Shown here: piece by piece, positions 1 to 9,081 of the stretch
Numbering within the stretch: the first letter of the stretch is position 1
How the letters are laid out: each line of letters begins with the position of its first letter
NCBI RefSeq assembly: GCF_003231305.1
Contig: NZ_QKVM01000021.1
Span: 31,184-95,183, forward strand
DNA length: 64,000 nucleotides
Source of the DNA: Pseudomonas sichuanensis
GTDB lineage: Bacteria; Pseudomonadota; Gammaproteobacteria; Pseudomonadales; Pseudomonadaceae
Direction of reading: 5' to 3'
The notes under the pieces: generated by a model
Database searches by the model: none
What the model saw: only the letters and a program-made list of their open reading frames with translations
What the model was told of the DNA's origin: nothing
Made by a program: the position numbers and the translations under genes

Positions 1-798
1 GTGGGCCATGCCGATCACGACTTCCTTGGTACCGTACGAGCCGGAACGCTGGATCATCTCGTCGAGCATCGGGATCAGGCTTTCGCCGCCTTCCAGGCCG
101 AAGCGCTTGGTGCCTGGGTACTTGGTGCCCAGGTACTTCTCCAGGCCCTCACCGGCCGTGACGCGCTCGAGCAGGTGTGCCTGCACGTCGGCGGAGAATT
201 CAGGACGGCCACGCACGCTTTCCAGACGCTGCTGGAACCAGCTGCGCTGCTCGGAATCGACGATGTGGGTGAACTCGGCGCCAATGGTGCGACAATATGT
301 CTTCTGCAGCGCTTCGAAGATTTCGCGTAGGCTCGCTTCCTCTTTGCCGAAGAACAGGTCGCCGGCACGGAAGGTCGTATCAAGATCGGCATTGGTCAAG
401 CCGTAGTGATTGATCGACAGGTCTACGGGCGCAGGGCGCTGCCACAACCCCAACGGGTCGAGCTTGGCAGCCTGATGGCCGCGCATACGATAGGCCTGGA
501 TCAGTCGCAGCACTTCAACCTGCTTCTTCTCGTGTTCTGAGCTCACGCTCCCGGCGGAAACCGGTTGGGCGCGGCGCTGGTTCTTTGCCAGCAATACGAA
601 ATGGTCGCGGATTGTCGAGTGCGATACATCGGTAGCGGTGCTGCCGTCGGCGGGCAACTTCTGGAAGTAAGTGCGCCACTCTTCTGGCACAGCGTTAGGG
701 TCGTGCAGGTAGAGCTCATAAAGCTCTTCCACATATGCAGCGTTACCACCTGAAAGGTGGGCGCTATCCCACATGCGCTGCATCACGCTTTCTTGCAT
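1..798 (-). CDS. sucA: 2-oxoglutarate dehydrogenase E1 component, N-terminal part (runs off window)
   Basis: This is the first 266 codons of the thiamine-diphosphate-dependent E1 subunit of the 2-oxoglutarate dehydrogenase complex, which decarboxylates 2-oxoglutarate in the TCA cycle. The frame opens MQESVMQRMW at 798 and shows the typical N-terminal E1o segment (MWDSAHLSGGNAAYVEELY) and then the region reading GGESLIPMLDEMIQRSGSYG, with GMAH at the window edge. The catalytic ThDP half lies beyond base 1. A GAGGG ribosome binding site precedes the ATG by about eight bases. It follows sdhB by 246 bases on the same strand, the usual sdhCDAB-sucAB-lpd order in pseudomonads, so it is probably at least partly co-transcribed with sdh. 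The 3' end is missing only because the window ends. Confidence 0.96.
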   Translation of the reverse strand, partial: MQESVMQRMWDSAHLSGGNAAYVEELYELYLHDPNAVPEEWRTYFQKLPADGSTATDVSHSTIRDHFVLLAKNQRRAQPVSAGSVSSEHEKKQVEVLRLIQAYRMRGHQAAKLDPLGLWQRPAPVDLSINHYGLTNADLDTTFRAGDLFFGKEEASLREIFEALQKTYCRTIGAEFTHIVDSEQRSWFQQRLESVRGRPEFSADVQAHLLERVTAGEGLEKYLGTKYPGTKRFGLEGGESLIPMLDEMIQRSGSYGTKEVVIGMAH

Positions 799-1044
799 GC
801 TTGGTCACCCTCGGTTAGGGGACTGATCGGCGAGAGCCACAGCAAACCTGGAAAAGTCCGAACACAGCGACTGAACCACGCCACTTGGATCTTGCTGATT
901 TTCCGGGTACCAGCCCGGAAAGCCCCTGCTGGTCTCATATCTTCATAGGTAATGGGCGCGGGCTTTGTGGGCCCTTGCCCGAGTTTTACCTCAGTGCGGG
1001 CTCACCACCCGCACCTCGGCTTACTGCAGGTACAACGCTTTGAA
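799..1044. other. sdhB-sucA intergenic region with two hairpins
   Basis: No gene is visible here. Two perfect inverted repeats can be read: TTCCGGG/CCCGGAA at 901-907 and 914-920, and GTGCGGG/CCCGCAC at 994-1000 and 1008-1014. Neither is followed by a T-run on the minus strand, so they look more like mRNA-stabilising or attenuating hairpins between sdhB and sucA than strong terminators. No clear sigma70 promoter for sucA was found. Confidence 0.4.
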
Positions 1045-1749
1045 TCAGGTGCCGCTTTGCAGCAGCATGTTACGTACGTGGCCGATTGCCTTGGTCGGGT
1101 TCAGACCCTTGGGGCAAACGTTCACGCAGTTCATGATCCCGCGGCAGCGGAATACGCTGAACGGGTCATCCAGGGACGCCAGGCGCTCCTGAGTCTTGGT
1201 ATCGCGGCTGTCGGCCAGGAAACGGTAGGCCTGCAGCAGTGCGGCGGGGCCCAGGAACTTGTCCGGGTTCCACCAGAACGATGGGCAGGAGGTCGAGCAG
1301 CAGGCGCACAGGATGCACTCGTACAGACCGTCCAGCTTGTCACGCTCTTCCGGCGACTGCAGACGCTCGATGGCCGGAGCCGGGGTGTCGTTCTGCAGGA
1401 ATGGCTTCACCTTCTCGTACTGCTTGTAGAAGATGCTCATATCGACCACCAGGTCACGAATGACCGGCAGGCCTGGCAGCGGACGCAGCACCAGCTTGTT
1501 GCCCTTGACCACGCCCGACAGCGGGGTGATGCAGGCCAGGCCGTTCTTGCCGTTCATGTTCATGCCATCGGAACCGCACACGCCTTCACGGCAGGAGCGA
1601 CGGTACGAGAAGCCCTCGTCCTTTTCCTTGATCAGTGCCAGCACGTCCAGAACCATCAGGTCCTTGCCACCGGTATCGACGTCGAACGACTCCATCTTGG
1701 GCGCCGAGTCGGTGTCGGGGTTGTAGCGGTAAACTTCGACTTTCAACAT
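1045..1749 (-). CDS. sdhB: succinate dehydrogenase iron-sulfur subunit
   Basis: SdhB passes electrons from the FAD of SdhA to ubiquinone through three Fe-S clusters, on the cytoplasmic face of complex II. The 234-residue frame has the plant-type [2Fe-2S] motif (CREGVCGSD followed by a later Cys in NGKNGLAC) and the two C-terminal cluster motifs CILCACCSTSCP and CRGIMNCVNVCP. The length matches pseudomonad SdhB. I chose the ATG at 1749 (MLKVEVYRYNPD) over the in-frame GTG at 1758, because TAAGGGTGG sits six bases upstream of the ATG and overlaps the GTG. It starts 11 bases after the sdhA stop, within the sdhCDAB operon. Confidence 0.97.
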   Translation of the reverse strand: MLKVEVYRYNPDTDSAPKMESFDVDTGGKDLMVLDVLALIKEKDEGFSYRRSCREGVCGSDGMNMNGKNGLACITPLSGVVKGNKLVLRPLPGLPVIRDLVVDMSIFYKQYEKVKPFLQNDTPAPAIERLQSPEERDKLDGLYECILCACCSTSCPSFWWNPDKFLGPAALLQAYRFLADSRDTKTQERLASLDDPFSVFRCRGIMNCVNVCPKGLNPTKAIGHVRNMLLQSGT

Positions 1750-1760
1750 AGCAGCCACCC

Positions 1761-3533
1761 TTAGTAAGTCCGGATTTTTGGCTCGAAGGCCGGAACGGTC
1801 TTCGGCGCAAAGTTGACGCCACGCTTGGCAACACGCTTCTCACCCGGGTAGTACAGGGTGTGGCACAGCCAGTTCTCGTCGTCACGGTCTTCGAAGTCTT
1901 CACGGGCGTGCGCGCCGCGGGACTCTTTACGGGCTTCGGCCGCAATGGCGGTAGCTTCGGCAACTTCCAGCAGGTTCTGCAGCTCCAGCGCTTCGATACG
2001 CGCGGTGTTGAAGGCCTGGGACTTGTCGTTGATCTTGACGTTGGCGATGCGGTCACGCAGACCGGCCAACTGCTCGATACCCTTCTGCATGTATTCGCCG
2101 GTACGGAATACACCGAAGTAGTTCTGCATGCAGCTCTGCAGCTCGCGCTTCAGGCTGGCAACGTCTTCACCGGTGGTGCGCTCGTTGAGCTTGCTCAGGC
2201 GGTTCAGGGCAACGTCGACGTCGGTGTCGCTGGCATCGCGGTACTCGACGCCATCGCTCAGGGCTTTTTCCAGGTGCAGGCCGGCGGCACGGCCGAACAC
2301 CACCAGGTCGAGCAGCGAGTTGCCGCCCAGGCGGTTGGCACCGTGAACCGATACGCACGCCACTTCGCCTACGGCGAACAGGCCCGGAATGATGTGGTCC
2401 TTGCCTTCGGCGTCCATGGTGATGGCCTGGCCATGAATGTTGGTGGCAACGCCACCCATCATGTAGTGGCAGGTCGGGATGACCGGCACCGGCGCGACCA
2501 CAGGGTCGACGTGGGCGAAGGTCTTGGACAGTTCGCAGATACCTGGCAGGCGGCTGTGCAGCACTTCCTCGCCCAGGTGGTCCAGCTTCAGCAGTACGTG
2601 GTCCTTGTTCGGGCCCACGCCGTTGCCGGCGATGATTTCTTTGACCATGGAACGGGCAACCACGTCGCGGCCGGCCAGGTCCTTCGCGTTCGGCGCGTAA
2701 CGCTCCATGAAGCGCTCGCCGTGGGCGTTGATCAGGTAGCCACCTTCACCGCGGCAGCCTTCGGTAACCAGTACACCGGCGCCGGCGATACCGGTCGGGT
2801 GGAACTGCCACATCTCGATGTCCTGCACCGGCACACCGGCACGCAGGGCCATGCCGATACCGTCACCGGTATTGATCAGGGCGTTGGTGGTGGAGGCGTA
2901 GATACGGCCCGCACCGCCCGTGGCCAGTACGGTGGCCTTGGACTTGATGTACATGGTTTCGCCGGTTTCGATGCAGATCGCGATCACACCGACGAAGGCG
3001 CCGTCCTGGTTCTTCACCAGGTCTACGGCGTAGTACTCGTTAAGGAAGGTGGTGCCTGCCTTCAGGTTGCCCTGGTACAGGGTGTGCAGCAGCGCGTGAC
3101 CGGTACGGTCGGAAGCTGCGCAGGTACGGGCGGCCTGGCCACCTTTACCGAAGTCCTTGGACTGGCCACCGAACGGACGCTGGTAGATACGGCCGGTTTC
3201 GGTACGCGAGAACGGCAGGCCCATGTGGTCCAGTTCGAAGACCGCAGCCGGGCCTTCCTGACACATGTATTCGATCGCGTCCTGGTCACCGATGTAGTCG
3301 GAGCCCTTGACGGTGTCGTACATGTGCCAGCGCCAGTCGTCGTTCGGGTCGGCCGAAGCGATGGCGCAGGTGATGCCGCCCTGGGCGGAAACGGTGTGCG
3401 AACGGGTCGGGAACACCTTGGTGACTACGGCAGTCTTGTGGCCGCCTTGAGCCAGTTGCAGCGCTGCGCGCATGCCTGCGCCGCCGCCACCGATGATGAT
3501 GGCGTCGAACGAAATGGTTGGAATGTTAGCCAT
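1761..3533 (-). CDS. sdhA: succinate dehydrogenase flavoprotein subunit
   Basis: SdhA oxidises succinate to fumarate and carries covalently bound FAD. The 590-residue protein has the dinucleotide-binding motif [14 protein letters not shown] near residues 13-26, the [10 protein letters not shown] segment holding the FAD-linking histidine, the substrate-side motif FHPTGIAG, and the C-terminal [11 protein letters not shown] typical of the family. Its length is normal. It lies three bases after sdhD and upstream of sdhB, in one transcription unit from the promoter near 4408-4436. Confidence 0.98.
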   Translation of the reverse strand: MANIPTISFDAIIIGGGGAGMRAALQLAQGGHKTAVVTKVFPTRSHTVSAQGGITCAIASADPNDDWRWHMYDTVKGSDYIGDQDAIEYMCQEGPAAVFELDHMGLPFSRTETGRIYQRPFGGQSKDFGKGGQAARTCAASDRTGHALLHTLYQGNLKAGTTFLNEYYAVDLVKNQDGAFVGVIAICIETGETMYIKSKATVLATGGAGRIYASTTNALINTGDGIGMALRAGVPVQDIEMWQFHPTGIAGAGVLVTEGCRGEGGYLINAHGERFMERYAPNAKDLAGRDVVARSMVKEIIAGNGVGPNKDHVLLKLDHLGEEVLHSRLPGICELSKTFAHVDPVVAPVPVIPTCHYMMGGVATNIHGQAITMDAEGKDHIIPGLFAVGEVACVSVHGANRLGGNSLLDLVVFGRAAGLHLEKALSDGVEYRDASDTDVDVALNRLSKLNERTTGEDVASLKRELQSCMQNYFGVFRTGEYMQKGIEQLAGLRDRIANVKINDKSQAFNTARIEALELQNLLEVAEATAIAAEARKESRGAHAREDFEDRDDENWLCHTLYYPGEKRVAKRGVNFAPKTVPAFEPKIRTY

Positions 3534-3536
3534 GAA

Positions 3537-3905
3537 TCAGATACCCCAGAGAATCTGCACACCCCAGACGAAGTACGCGAACATCGCAACGCCGCATACA
3601 GCCTGGAACAGGAAACGGATCGCAGTCGCCGACTTGCCGAACGCCATCGGCGTCAGGTAGTCGGTGGCAATGGTCCACATGCCGACCCAGGCGTGAGCGC
3701 CCAGAGCGACGAGTGCCAGCAGACTGAAGATGCGCATCGCGTTGTTGGTGAACAGACCGTGCCATTGGGCATAGTCGATCCCTGGGTGAACGGCGAGGTA
3801 GCCGATCAGGAAGATGAAATAAGCCGCGAGAACGACCGCCGAGACGCGCTGCGCCATCCAGTCGTAGAGGCCCGAACGCGAGAGGTTCGTGACGTTAGTT
3901 ACCAT
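3537..3905 (-). CDS. sdhD: succinate dehydrogenase membrane anchor subunit
   Basis: This is one of the two small membrane subunits that anchor complex II and form the heme b and quinone site. The 122-residue protein shows three hydrophobic segments (around residues 17-37, 56-76 and 91-115) and the segment ALGAHAWVGMWTIATDYL, whose histidine is the usual heme ligand region. I chose the ATG at 3905 (MVTNVTNLSRSG), which overlaps the last seven bases of sdhC, over an upstream in-frame codon at 3911. The overlap suggests translational coupling with sdhC. Confidence 0.95.
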   Translation of the reverse strand: MVTNVTNLSRSGLYDWMAQRVSAVVLAAYFIFLIGYLAVHPGIDYAQWHGLFTNNAMRIFSLLALVALGAHAWVGMWTIATDYLTPMAFGKSATAIRFLFQAVCGVAMFAYFVWGVQILWGI

Positions 3906-4285
3906 ACCCAAACTCCTGCCAGAACGATCAGCACCACGGAGATGACGATCACGATTTTCGAGCCCAGCTTGCCGCCTTCCAGCGTCTCACCGACACCCAT
4001 GTCCATGATCAGGTGGCGCACACCTGCGACGAGGTGGTACAGCAGGCCGGACAGCAGGCCCCAGGTCACCAGTTTGGCCAGCGGACTGGTCAGACACGCC
4101 TTCACCTCGGCAAAGCCTTCCTCGGAACCCAGCGAATTGCCCAATGCGTACAGCATGATGGCAATGCCGAGGAACAGGATGACGCCGGAAATACGGTGAA
4201 GAATGGACGTGTATGCGGTGATCGGGAGTTTGATGGTCCTTAGGTCTAGGTTTACAGGTCGTTGGCTTTTCACGGCTTTTTTCAC
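3899..4285 (-). CDS. sdhC: succinate dehydrogenase cytochrome b556 subunit
   Basis: SdhC is the larger membrane anchor of complex II and supplies a heme b ligand and part of the ubiquinone site. The 128-residue protein carries the family signature SILHRISGVILF near the N-terminus and the histidine-containing helix LLYHLVAGVRHLIMD, with three hydrophobic segments. It starts with GTG at 4285 (VKKAVKSQRPVNLDL) about nine bases after an AGGGG element. It is the first gene of the sdhCDAB operon and is divergent from gltA. Confidence 0.95.
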   Translation of the reverse strand: MKKAVKSQRPVNLDLRTIKLPITAYTSILHRISGVILFLGIAIMLYALGNSLGSEEGFAEVKACLTSPLAKLVTWGLLSGLLYHLVAGVRHLIMDMGVGETLEGGKLGSKIVIVISVVLIVLAGVWVW

Positions 4286-4407
4286 ACTGAAGAGCCCCTA
4301 GCGAACAGGGCAAAGTTGTTGGTAAGTGTACTGGTCAGGTACCCACCACCCAGGAGAGCACGACACCCAGCAGGGCAGGCTTGAAAGCCTCTGGGAGTCG
4401 GCTGCCG

Positions 4408-4436
4408 AGTATAGACAGTTAGGCTGCTTATGACAA
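4408..4436 (-). promoter_or_regulatory. sigma70 promoter of sdhCDAB
   Basis: On the minus strand TTGTCA (4436-4431) and TATACT (4413-4408) are separated by 17 bases, a near-consensus sigma70 promoter. It lies about 120 bases upstream of the sdhC GTG, leaving a long leader with no open frame. Read from sequence only. Confidence 0.7.
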
Positions 4437-4550
4437 CGCAAGGGACTCGCCCGAATAGCGCATTGCCTTTAGTGAACAAAAGGCGTAAACGGGCGAGAAT
4501 TTCGTGAAAAATCAGGCCTCAGAGGGCGTTTCAACCAGCCTTTAGGCAAA

Positions 4551-4578
4551 TTGACATTCGAATTTATCCCTCTATAGT
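4551..4578 (+). promoter_or_regulatory. sigma70 promoter of gltA
   Basis: TTGACA (4551-4556) and TATAGT (4573-4578) are separated by 16 bases, so the -35 hexamer is perfect. The expected transcript start near 4585 leaves a leader of about 50 bases before the gltA ATG. It faces away from the sdh promoter within the same 351-base intergenic region; nothing else coding is seen there. Confidence 0.78.
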
Positions 4579-4636
4579 GGTGCGGGCCCTGCGTGGGGGG
4601 TCTGTCTGATGATTTCAAGCATTAATAGGAGGCCAC

Positions 4637-5926
4637 ATGGCTGACAAAAAAGCGCAGTTGGTCATCGAGGGCAATGCCCCCGTCGAGCTGCCCATTTTAA
4701 CCGGCACCGTTGGTCCTGATGTTATCGACGTCCGCGGGTTGGGGGCATCCGGCCACTTCACCTTCGACCCCGGCTTCATGGCGACCGCTTCGTGCGAGTC
4801 GAAGATCACCTACATTGATGGTGACAAGGGCGTGCTGCTGCACCGCGGCTACCCGATCGAGCAACTGGCCGAACAATCGGACTACCTCGAAACCTGCTAC
4901 CTGCTGCTCAACGGCGAACTGCCGAATGCCGAGCAGAAGGCCCAGTTCGTCAGCACCGTCAAGAACCACACCATGGTTCACGAACAGCTGAAGTCGTTCT
5001 TCAACGGTTTCCGTCGCGACGCCCACCCGATGGCGGTGATGTGCGGCGTGGTCGGCGCCCTGTCGGCGTTCTATCACGACTCGCTGGACATCAATAACCC
5101 GCAACACCGCGAAATCTCCGCGGTGCGCCTGGTCGCCAAGATGCCGACCCTGGCCGCGATGGTTTACAAGTACTCCATGGGCCAACCCATGATGTACCCG
5201 CGCAACGACCTGTCGTACGCGGAAAACTTCCTGCACATGATGTTCAACACGCCGTGCGAGATCAAACCGATCAGCCCGACGCTGGCCAAGGCCATGGACC
5301 GGATCTTCATCCTCCACGCCGACCACGAGCAGAACGCCTCCACCTCCACCGTGCGCCTGGCAGGCTCCTCGGGTGCCAACCCGTTCGCCTGTATCGCTGC
5401 CGGTATCGCCGCACTGTGGGGCCCGGCCCACGGCGGTGCGAACGAAGCCGTACTGACCATGCTCGATGAAATTGGCGATGTCTCGAACATCGACAAGTAC
5501 ATCGCCAAGGCCAAGGACAAGAACGATCCGTTCAAGCTCATGGGCTTCGGTCACCGCGTGTACAAGAACCGCGACCCGCGCGCCACCGTGATGAAGAAGA
5601 CCTGCGACGAAGTCCTCAGCGAACTCGGCATCAAGAACGATCCGCAACTCGAACTGGCCATGCGCCTGGAAGAGATCGCACTGACCGATCCGTACTTCGT
5701 CGAGCGCTCGCTTTACCCGAACGTGGACTTCTACTCGGGCATCATCCTCAAGGCCATCGGCATCCCGACCAGCATGTTCACCGTGATCTTCGCCCTGGCA
5801 CGTACCGTGGGCTGGATCTCGCACTGGAAGGAAATGCTCTCCAGCCCGTACAAGATCGGCCGCCCGCGCCAGCTGTACACCGGCTACGAGAAGCGCGACA
5901 TCGTCGAGCTGAAGGACCGCAAGTAA
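4637..5926 (+). CDS. gltA: citrate synthase (type II)
   Basis: Citrate synthase condenses oxaloacetate and acetyl-CoA, the entry step of the TCA cycle. The 429-residue protein has the type II (hexameric, Gram-negative) layout: an N-terminal beta domain, then the family motifs [10 protein letters not shown] and [14 protein letters not shown], with the catalytic histidines and arginine, and a C-terminal [14 protein letters not shown]. The start is fixed by a consensus AGGAGG at 4627-4632, four bases before the ATG. It is transcribed alone from the promoter at 4551-4578 and ends in a strong hairpin terminator, divergent from the sdh operon with which it works metabolically. Confidence 0.98.
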   Translation: MADKKAQLVIEGNAPVELPILTGTVGPDVIDVRGLGASGHFTFDPGFMATASCESKITYIDGDKGVLLHRGYPIEQLAEQSDYLETCYLLLNGELPNAEQKAQFVSTVKNHTMVHEQLKSFFNGFRRDAHPMAVMCGVVGALSAFYHDSLDINNPQHREISAVRLVAKMPTLAAMVYKYSMGQPMMYPRNDLSYAENFLHMMFNTPCEIKPISPTLAKAMDRIFILHADHEQNASTSTVRLAGSSGANPFACIAAGIAALWGPAHGGANEAVLTMLDEIGDVSNIDKYIAKAKDKNDPFKLMGFGHRVYKNRDPRATVMKKTCDEVLSELGIKNDPQLELAMRLEEIALTDPYFVERSLYPNVDFYSGIILKAIGIPTSMFTVIFALARTVGWISHWKEMLSSPYKIGRPRQLYTGYEKRDIVELKDRK

Positions 5927-5944
5927 GCCTTCTGCGCCGAACGC

Positions 5945-5976
5945 AAAAAAGGCCGCCCTTCGGGGCGGCCTTTTTC
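5945..5976. terminator. bidirectional terminator between gltA and the START-domain gene
   Basis: GGCCGCCC-TTCG-GGGCGGCC (5951-5970) forms an eight-base-pair stem with a TTCG tetraloop, with AAAAAA before and TTTTT after it. It can stop gltA on the plus strand and the convergent gene ending at 6014 on the minus strand. Confidence 0.93.
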
Positions 5977-6013
5977 GTTGCGATCCAGCGCTACACAGAT
6001 GACCGCCGCCAGC

Positions 6014-6619
6014 TCAGGGCCTTTCGGCCTTTTCGCGCAGCCCTTTGAGGGTATTGAACGGCGCATCCACCACGAACTTGTTGGCCAGCCACGACGGCAC
6101 GCTGCCGCCTGGCTCGGTGTGTACCTGATAGGTCACTTCGGTACTGTCACCCTTGGGTACCAGCTTCCAGAAACCCTGCACCTGGGCAACACGCACATAG
6201 CCGCTTTCTTCCGGCAGGTACTTGGGCTGCTCTTCGAGCGTGCGGGTCAAGCTGCCATCGCTCCCCTGGACCGTAGTGATATGCAACACCGAGTCACGCG
6301 GCGTCACTGGCCACGGCGTATTGAACTGGGTGTAGGTCCAGCTCTGGTCACCTTCATGCTTGAGCAGTTTCTGCGACTTGCATTCATGCACCCAGGCACA
6401 GGCACCGGCTACGTCCTCCTGCAACGCCCTGACCTTGGCCAGCGGCGCCTTGATCAGCGTCACGCCACGGTAAGCCTTGTACTTCGAGCCCGGCACTTCG
6501 CTGAGCGACACCTTGATGCCGTCCTCGTCCTTGGCCACCTGCCAGCTTTCAGCCCAGGCTGCCGGCGCCAACAGCACACTCAAGCCACACAACACAGCAA
6601 CACGCTTGAACGATCTCAT
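6014..6619 (-). CDS. START domain-containing exported protein
   Basis: This 201-residue protein has a signal peptide (hydrophobic residues 7-22, cleavage likely after AWA-E) and a START/SRPBCC-type lipid-binding fold. The family-like parts are YKAYRGVTLIKAPLAKVRALQED, CAWVHECKSQKLL, FNTPWPVTPRDSVL and the ending WLANKFVVDAPFNTLKGLRE. START proteins bind a hydrophobic ligand; the ligand here is unknown and the protein is probably periplasmic. An AAGGA site lies eight bases before the ATG. It follows the small Cys-cluster gene by 33 bases and may share its promoter, which carries a PsrA-like palindrome. Confidence 0.85.
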   Translation of the reverse strand: MRSFKRVAVLCGLSVLLAPAAWAESWQVAKDEDGIKVSLSEVPGSKYKAYRGVTLIKAPLAKVRALQEDVAGACAWVHECKSQKLLKHEGDQSWTYTQFNTPWPVTPRDSVLHITTVQGSDGSLTRTLEEQPKYLPEESGYVRVAQVQGFWKLVPKGDSTEVTYQVHTEPGGSVPSWLANKFVVDAPFNTLKGLREKAERP

Positions 6620-6652
6620 TATCTTGTTCCTTGTTGTAGAAGATCCGCACAG

Positions 6653-6907
6653 TCACGCCGCCGTCATTTGCTCCAGCCAACCAATGATGCGAATCGCTTC
6701 GTCACGATCACTGCCGCAAACATCCACCTCTGCCTTGAAGCCACCGCACACCTTCGGCCGTTCGGGCTTGCCGAACAGGGCACAGAGGTTGTCGATGGAC
6801 AGGTGCAGGCAGCGCTCGCCGGCCGGCTTGCCTTGCGGCATGCCCGGGATGGCTGAGCTGATGGACGGGGCGATGCAGCAGGCACCACAGCCCTCACGGC
6901 ATTTCAT
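6653..6907 (-). CDS. small YkgJ-type cysteine cluster protein
   Basis: The 84-residue protein begins MKCREGCGACC and has further cysteines in ERCLHL, NLCALF, KVCGGF and VDVCGS, eight in all by eye. This is the pattern of the YkgJ/UPF0153 family of putative zinc or iron-sulfur-binding proteins. The biochemical role is not known. The ATG at 6907 follows a GGGAG element. It lies upstream of the START-domain gene on the same strand, probably as a two-gene unit. Confidence 0.85.
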   Translation of the reverse strand: MKCREGCGACCIAPSISSAIPGMPQGKPAGERCLHLSIDNLCALFGKPERPKVCGGFKAEVDVCGSDRDEAIRIIGWLEQMTAA

Positions 6908-6947
6908 GACAACAGGACTCCCAGGAGCAAAGCGGGACGAACGTCCC

Positions 6948-6981
6948 TGGATACTAACCGCTCAAACATACGTTTGAAATT
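6948..6981 (-). promoter_or_regulatory. PsrA-like palindrome in a probable promoter of the Cys-cluster/START genes
   Basis: TCAAAC-ATAC-GTTTGA at 6962-6977 is a perfect 6+6 inverted repeat matching the PsrA operator form CAAAC-N4-GTTTG. On the minus strand it sits between a possible -35 TTTCAA and -10 TAGTAT with 17-base spacing, so a bound repressor would block the promoter of the gene starting at 6907. Confidence 0.5.
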
Positions 6982-7014
6982 GCCGGGCAGATGAAATCGC
7001 CAGTGACCCGGCAG

Positions 7015-7509
7015 TCAGTTGCGAAATTCGAATTCGATGGCCGCGCCCTCTACATCGCGACGGCTGTCGTTGCGCAGCTGCAGCTGCATTTCATTGTTGA
7101 TCAGCCGGCCATTGAGCTGGAACGGGCTTTCATCAGTGACCGGCTTTTCGCTGAACATGGAAGGCAGCAATGGCTTGCGGGGCGACGGCGCATCGCCAAC
7201 GTCCGGCTTGAGATGCTTGACCATGTCGGTCGGCAGACTGAGGTCGAGCTTCGCAGCAGGCACAGGCTGACTGGCCACCTTGCTCACGCTCTTGCCGCGA
7301 GTGACGGGTTTCTGCTTGGGCTTTGGCTTGACCGCCGGCTTGGCTGGCGCCTTGGCCACAGGTTTCGCCGCCACCTTGCTCACAGGCTTGGCAGCTTTGC
7401 CCTGCTGCGCCTTTTCCTTGGCCGGCGGTTGCGCGGCGTGCAGCAAGCCCCCCGAATACCAAGGTAACGATAAGGACAGAATCAGTGCCAGAGGGCGAAG
7501 CGCTTTCAT
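7015..7509 (-). CDS. secreted Lys/Ala/Pro-rich protein of unknown function
   Basis: This 164-residue protein starts MKALRPLALILSLSLPWYSGG with a clear signal peptide ending near LLHAA. Residues about 28-90 are a low-complexity stretch of Lys, Ala, Pro and Val (repeats such as KPVSKVAAKPVAKAPAKP). The C-terminal 70 residues are more ordinary (FSEKPVTDESPFQLNGRLI, ending EGAAIEFEFRN). The composition resembles the linker of translation factor IF-2, which has misled annotation of such genes, but there is no GTPase domain. A periplasmic or wall-spanning tether is possible. No function is assigned. Confidence 0.72.
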   Translation of the reverse strand: MKALRPLALILSLSLPWYSGGLLHAAQPPAKEKAQQGKAAKPVSKVAAKPVAKAPAKPAVKPKPKQKPVTRGKSVSKVASQPVPAAKLDLSLPTDMVKHLKPDVGDAPSPRKPLLPSMFSEKPVTDESPFQLNGRLINNEMQLQLRNDSRRDVEGAAIEFEFRN

Positions 7510-7570
7510 GAATACCGGGAGCAAGCTGGGAAAACGCGTATGCTCCCTGTTCCCCGCCCTTCTGACAAGC

Positions 7571-9013
7571 CTACATAAGCGAGCCAGCCGACTCCCGGCA
7601 CAATTGCTGGGCCAGCAAGCCCAGGGTCATTACTGCCCGTTCGGCTTCCTTGTTCCACGGAATACCGCAGTTGAGGCGGATGCAGTGGTTGAATTGCTCG
7701 GTATTGCTGAAGATCAGCCCCGGCGCAATGCTGATGCCCTGCTCCAGCGCACGCACGTGCAACTCTTGCGTGTTGACCCGCCCAGGCAGGCTGACCCACA
7801 GAATAAAACCGCCAGTTGGCCGGGTCATCTGCGTACCCTCCGGGAAATGCTGCTGCACCGCCAACTGGTAGGCACTGAGGTTCTTGCGATACTCCTGACG
7901 GATATAGCGCAGGTGGCGGTCGTAGCCGCCGTTTTCCAGGTAGGCCGCCACCCCCATCTGCGTCACGCTGCAGGCCGAGTGCGTGGTGAAGGTCTGCAGG
8001 CGCTGGATCTCGTCCTGATAACGGCCAGCGACCATCCAGCCGACCCGAACCCCGGGCGACAGCGTCTTGGAGAAGCTCGAACAGTAGATCACCCGATCGA
8101 GACGGTCGAAGGCCTTGAGCGCCTTGGTCCGGCCCTGCTCGAACATCAGCTCGCCATAGATGTCATCCTCGACGATCTGAATATCGAAGTCCGAGGCCAG
8201 GCGCAGCAGTTGCTTCTGCCGCTCTTCAGGGATGGTGCCACCCAAAGGGTTGCTCAAGCGCGCGGTCAGCACCAATGCCTTGATCGCCCATTGATTGGCA
8301 GCCAACTGCAACGCTTCGAGGCTGATGCCGGTAGAGGGATCGCTGGGAATCTCGATCACCTTCAACCCCAGCAGATCGGCCAGCTGCAGCAAACCGTAGT
8401 AGGTTGGCGACTCGGCGGCGATCAGGTCACCCGGGCGCGTCAGCACCCGCAACGACATCTGCAGCGCATCGACACAACCATGGGTCACCACCACTTCACG
8501 CGGGTCGACCAGCACGCCGGCATCGCGCATGCGAATGGCAATCTGCCTGCGCAGCGGCTCGAAGCCAGGGCTGAACATGTAGCTGAAGGCACGCGGGCTG
8601 TGGAAGCGGGTCACCTTGGCGATTTGCTGGTGCAGGGCACGCACCGGCAGGTAATCGACATGAGGCACCGCCGCACCGAAGGGGAATACGCCGTCGCGCC
8701 GCGCTTCGGTCAAGACCTGCTGGATGATACTGGCGCGGGTAACCAGCCCGGGGCGTTCGACCCGGGCGATATCCGGCGTCTGCGCAGTAAGGGCCGGCGT
8801 CTGGTGCACGTAGTAGCCCGACTGCGGCCGTGCACGAATGAGGCCCTGGTCCTCGAGATTGGCATACGCCTGCAGCACGGTGGCATGACTGACATTGAGC
8901 TGGGCGCTCATCTTGCGCACCGAGGGCACCCGCTCACCCGGCTGATAGACACCACGGCGGATGTCATCGGCCAGTTGCTGGGCGATGCGCTGGTACAACA
9001 GCAGGTTGGTCAT
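7571..9013 (-). CDS. MocR-type transcriptional regulator (GntR helix-turn-helix fused to aminotransferase domain)
   Basis: The 480-residue protein joins an N-terminal GntR winged helix (residues 1-70, with YQRIAQQLADDIRRGVYQPGERVPSVR and VSHATVLQAYANLEDQGLI) to a fold-type I PLP aminotransferase-like domain (about 110-475). The PLP-binding lysine is in YCSSFSKTLSPGVRVGW, and VTHGCVDALQM and VEDDIYGEL are also family motifs. MocR proteins sense an amine or vitamin-B6-derived ligand through the PLP domain and act locally. I chose the ATG at 9013 (MTNLLLYQRIA) because the longer frame upstream lacks family similarity. The target is not obvious, since there is no divergent gene; repeated ACAGTTGC elements upstream may be its operator. 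Confidence 0.9.
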   Translation of the reverse strand: MTNLLLYQRIAQQLADDIRRGVYQPGERVPSVRKMSAQLNVSHATVLQAYANLEDQGLIRARPQSGYYVHQTPALTAQTPDIARVERPGLVTRASIIQQVLTEARRDGVFPFGAAVPHVDYLPVRALHQQIAKVTRFHSPRAFSYMFSPGFEPLRRQIAIRMRDAGVLVDPREVVVTHGCVDALQMSLRVLTRPGDLIAAESPTYYGLLQLADLLGLKVIEIPSDPSTGISLEALQLAANQWAIKALVLTARLSNPLGGTIPEERQKQLLRLASDFDIQIVEDDIYGELMFEQGRTKALKAFDRLDRVIYCSSFSKTLSPGVRVGWMVAGRYQDEIQRLQTFTTHSACSVTQMGVAAYLENGGYDRHLRYIRQEYRKNLSAYQLAVQQHFPEGTQMTRPTGGFILWVSLPGRVNTQELHVRALEQGISIAPGLIFSNTEQFNHCIRLNCGIPWNKEAERAVMTLGLLAQQLCRESAGSLM

Positions 9014-9081
9014 GGCGTGTTCTCGAAGCGCGGACGGGATCGTTGTTCTTGTGCGACTCACAGCTGAGCCAGAATACCGTA

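Noticed and set aside
1860..4199. 779-codon plus-strand frame opposite sdhA, sdhD and sdhC
   Set aside because: It spans three well-supported genes on the other strand and contains no recognisable motif; it is a consequence of codon bias.
7015..7509. Annotation as translation initiation factor 2
   Set aside because: Only the low-complexity Lys/Ala/Pro composition is similar. The protein has a signal peptide and no GTPase domain.
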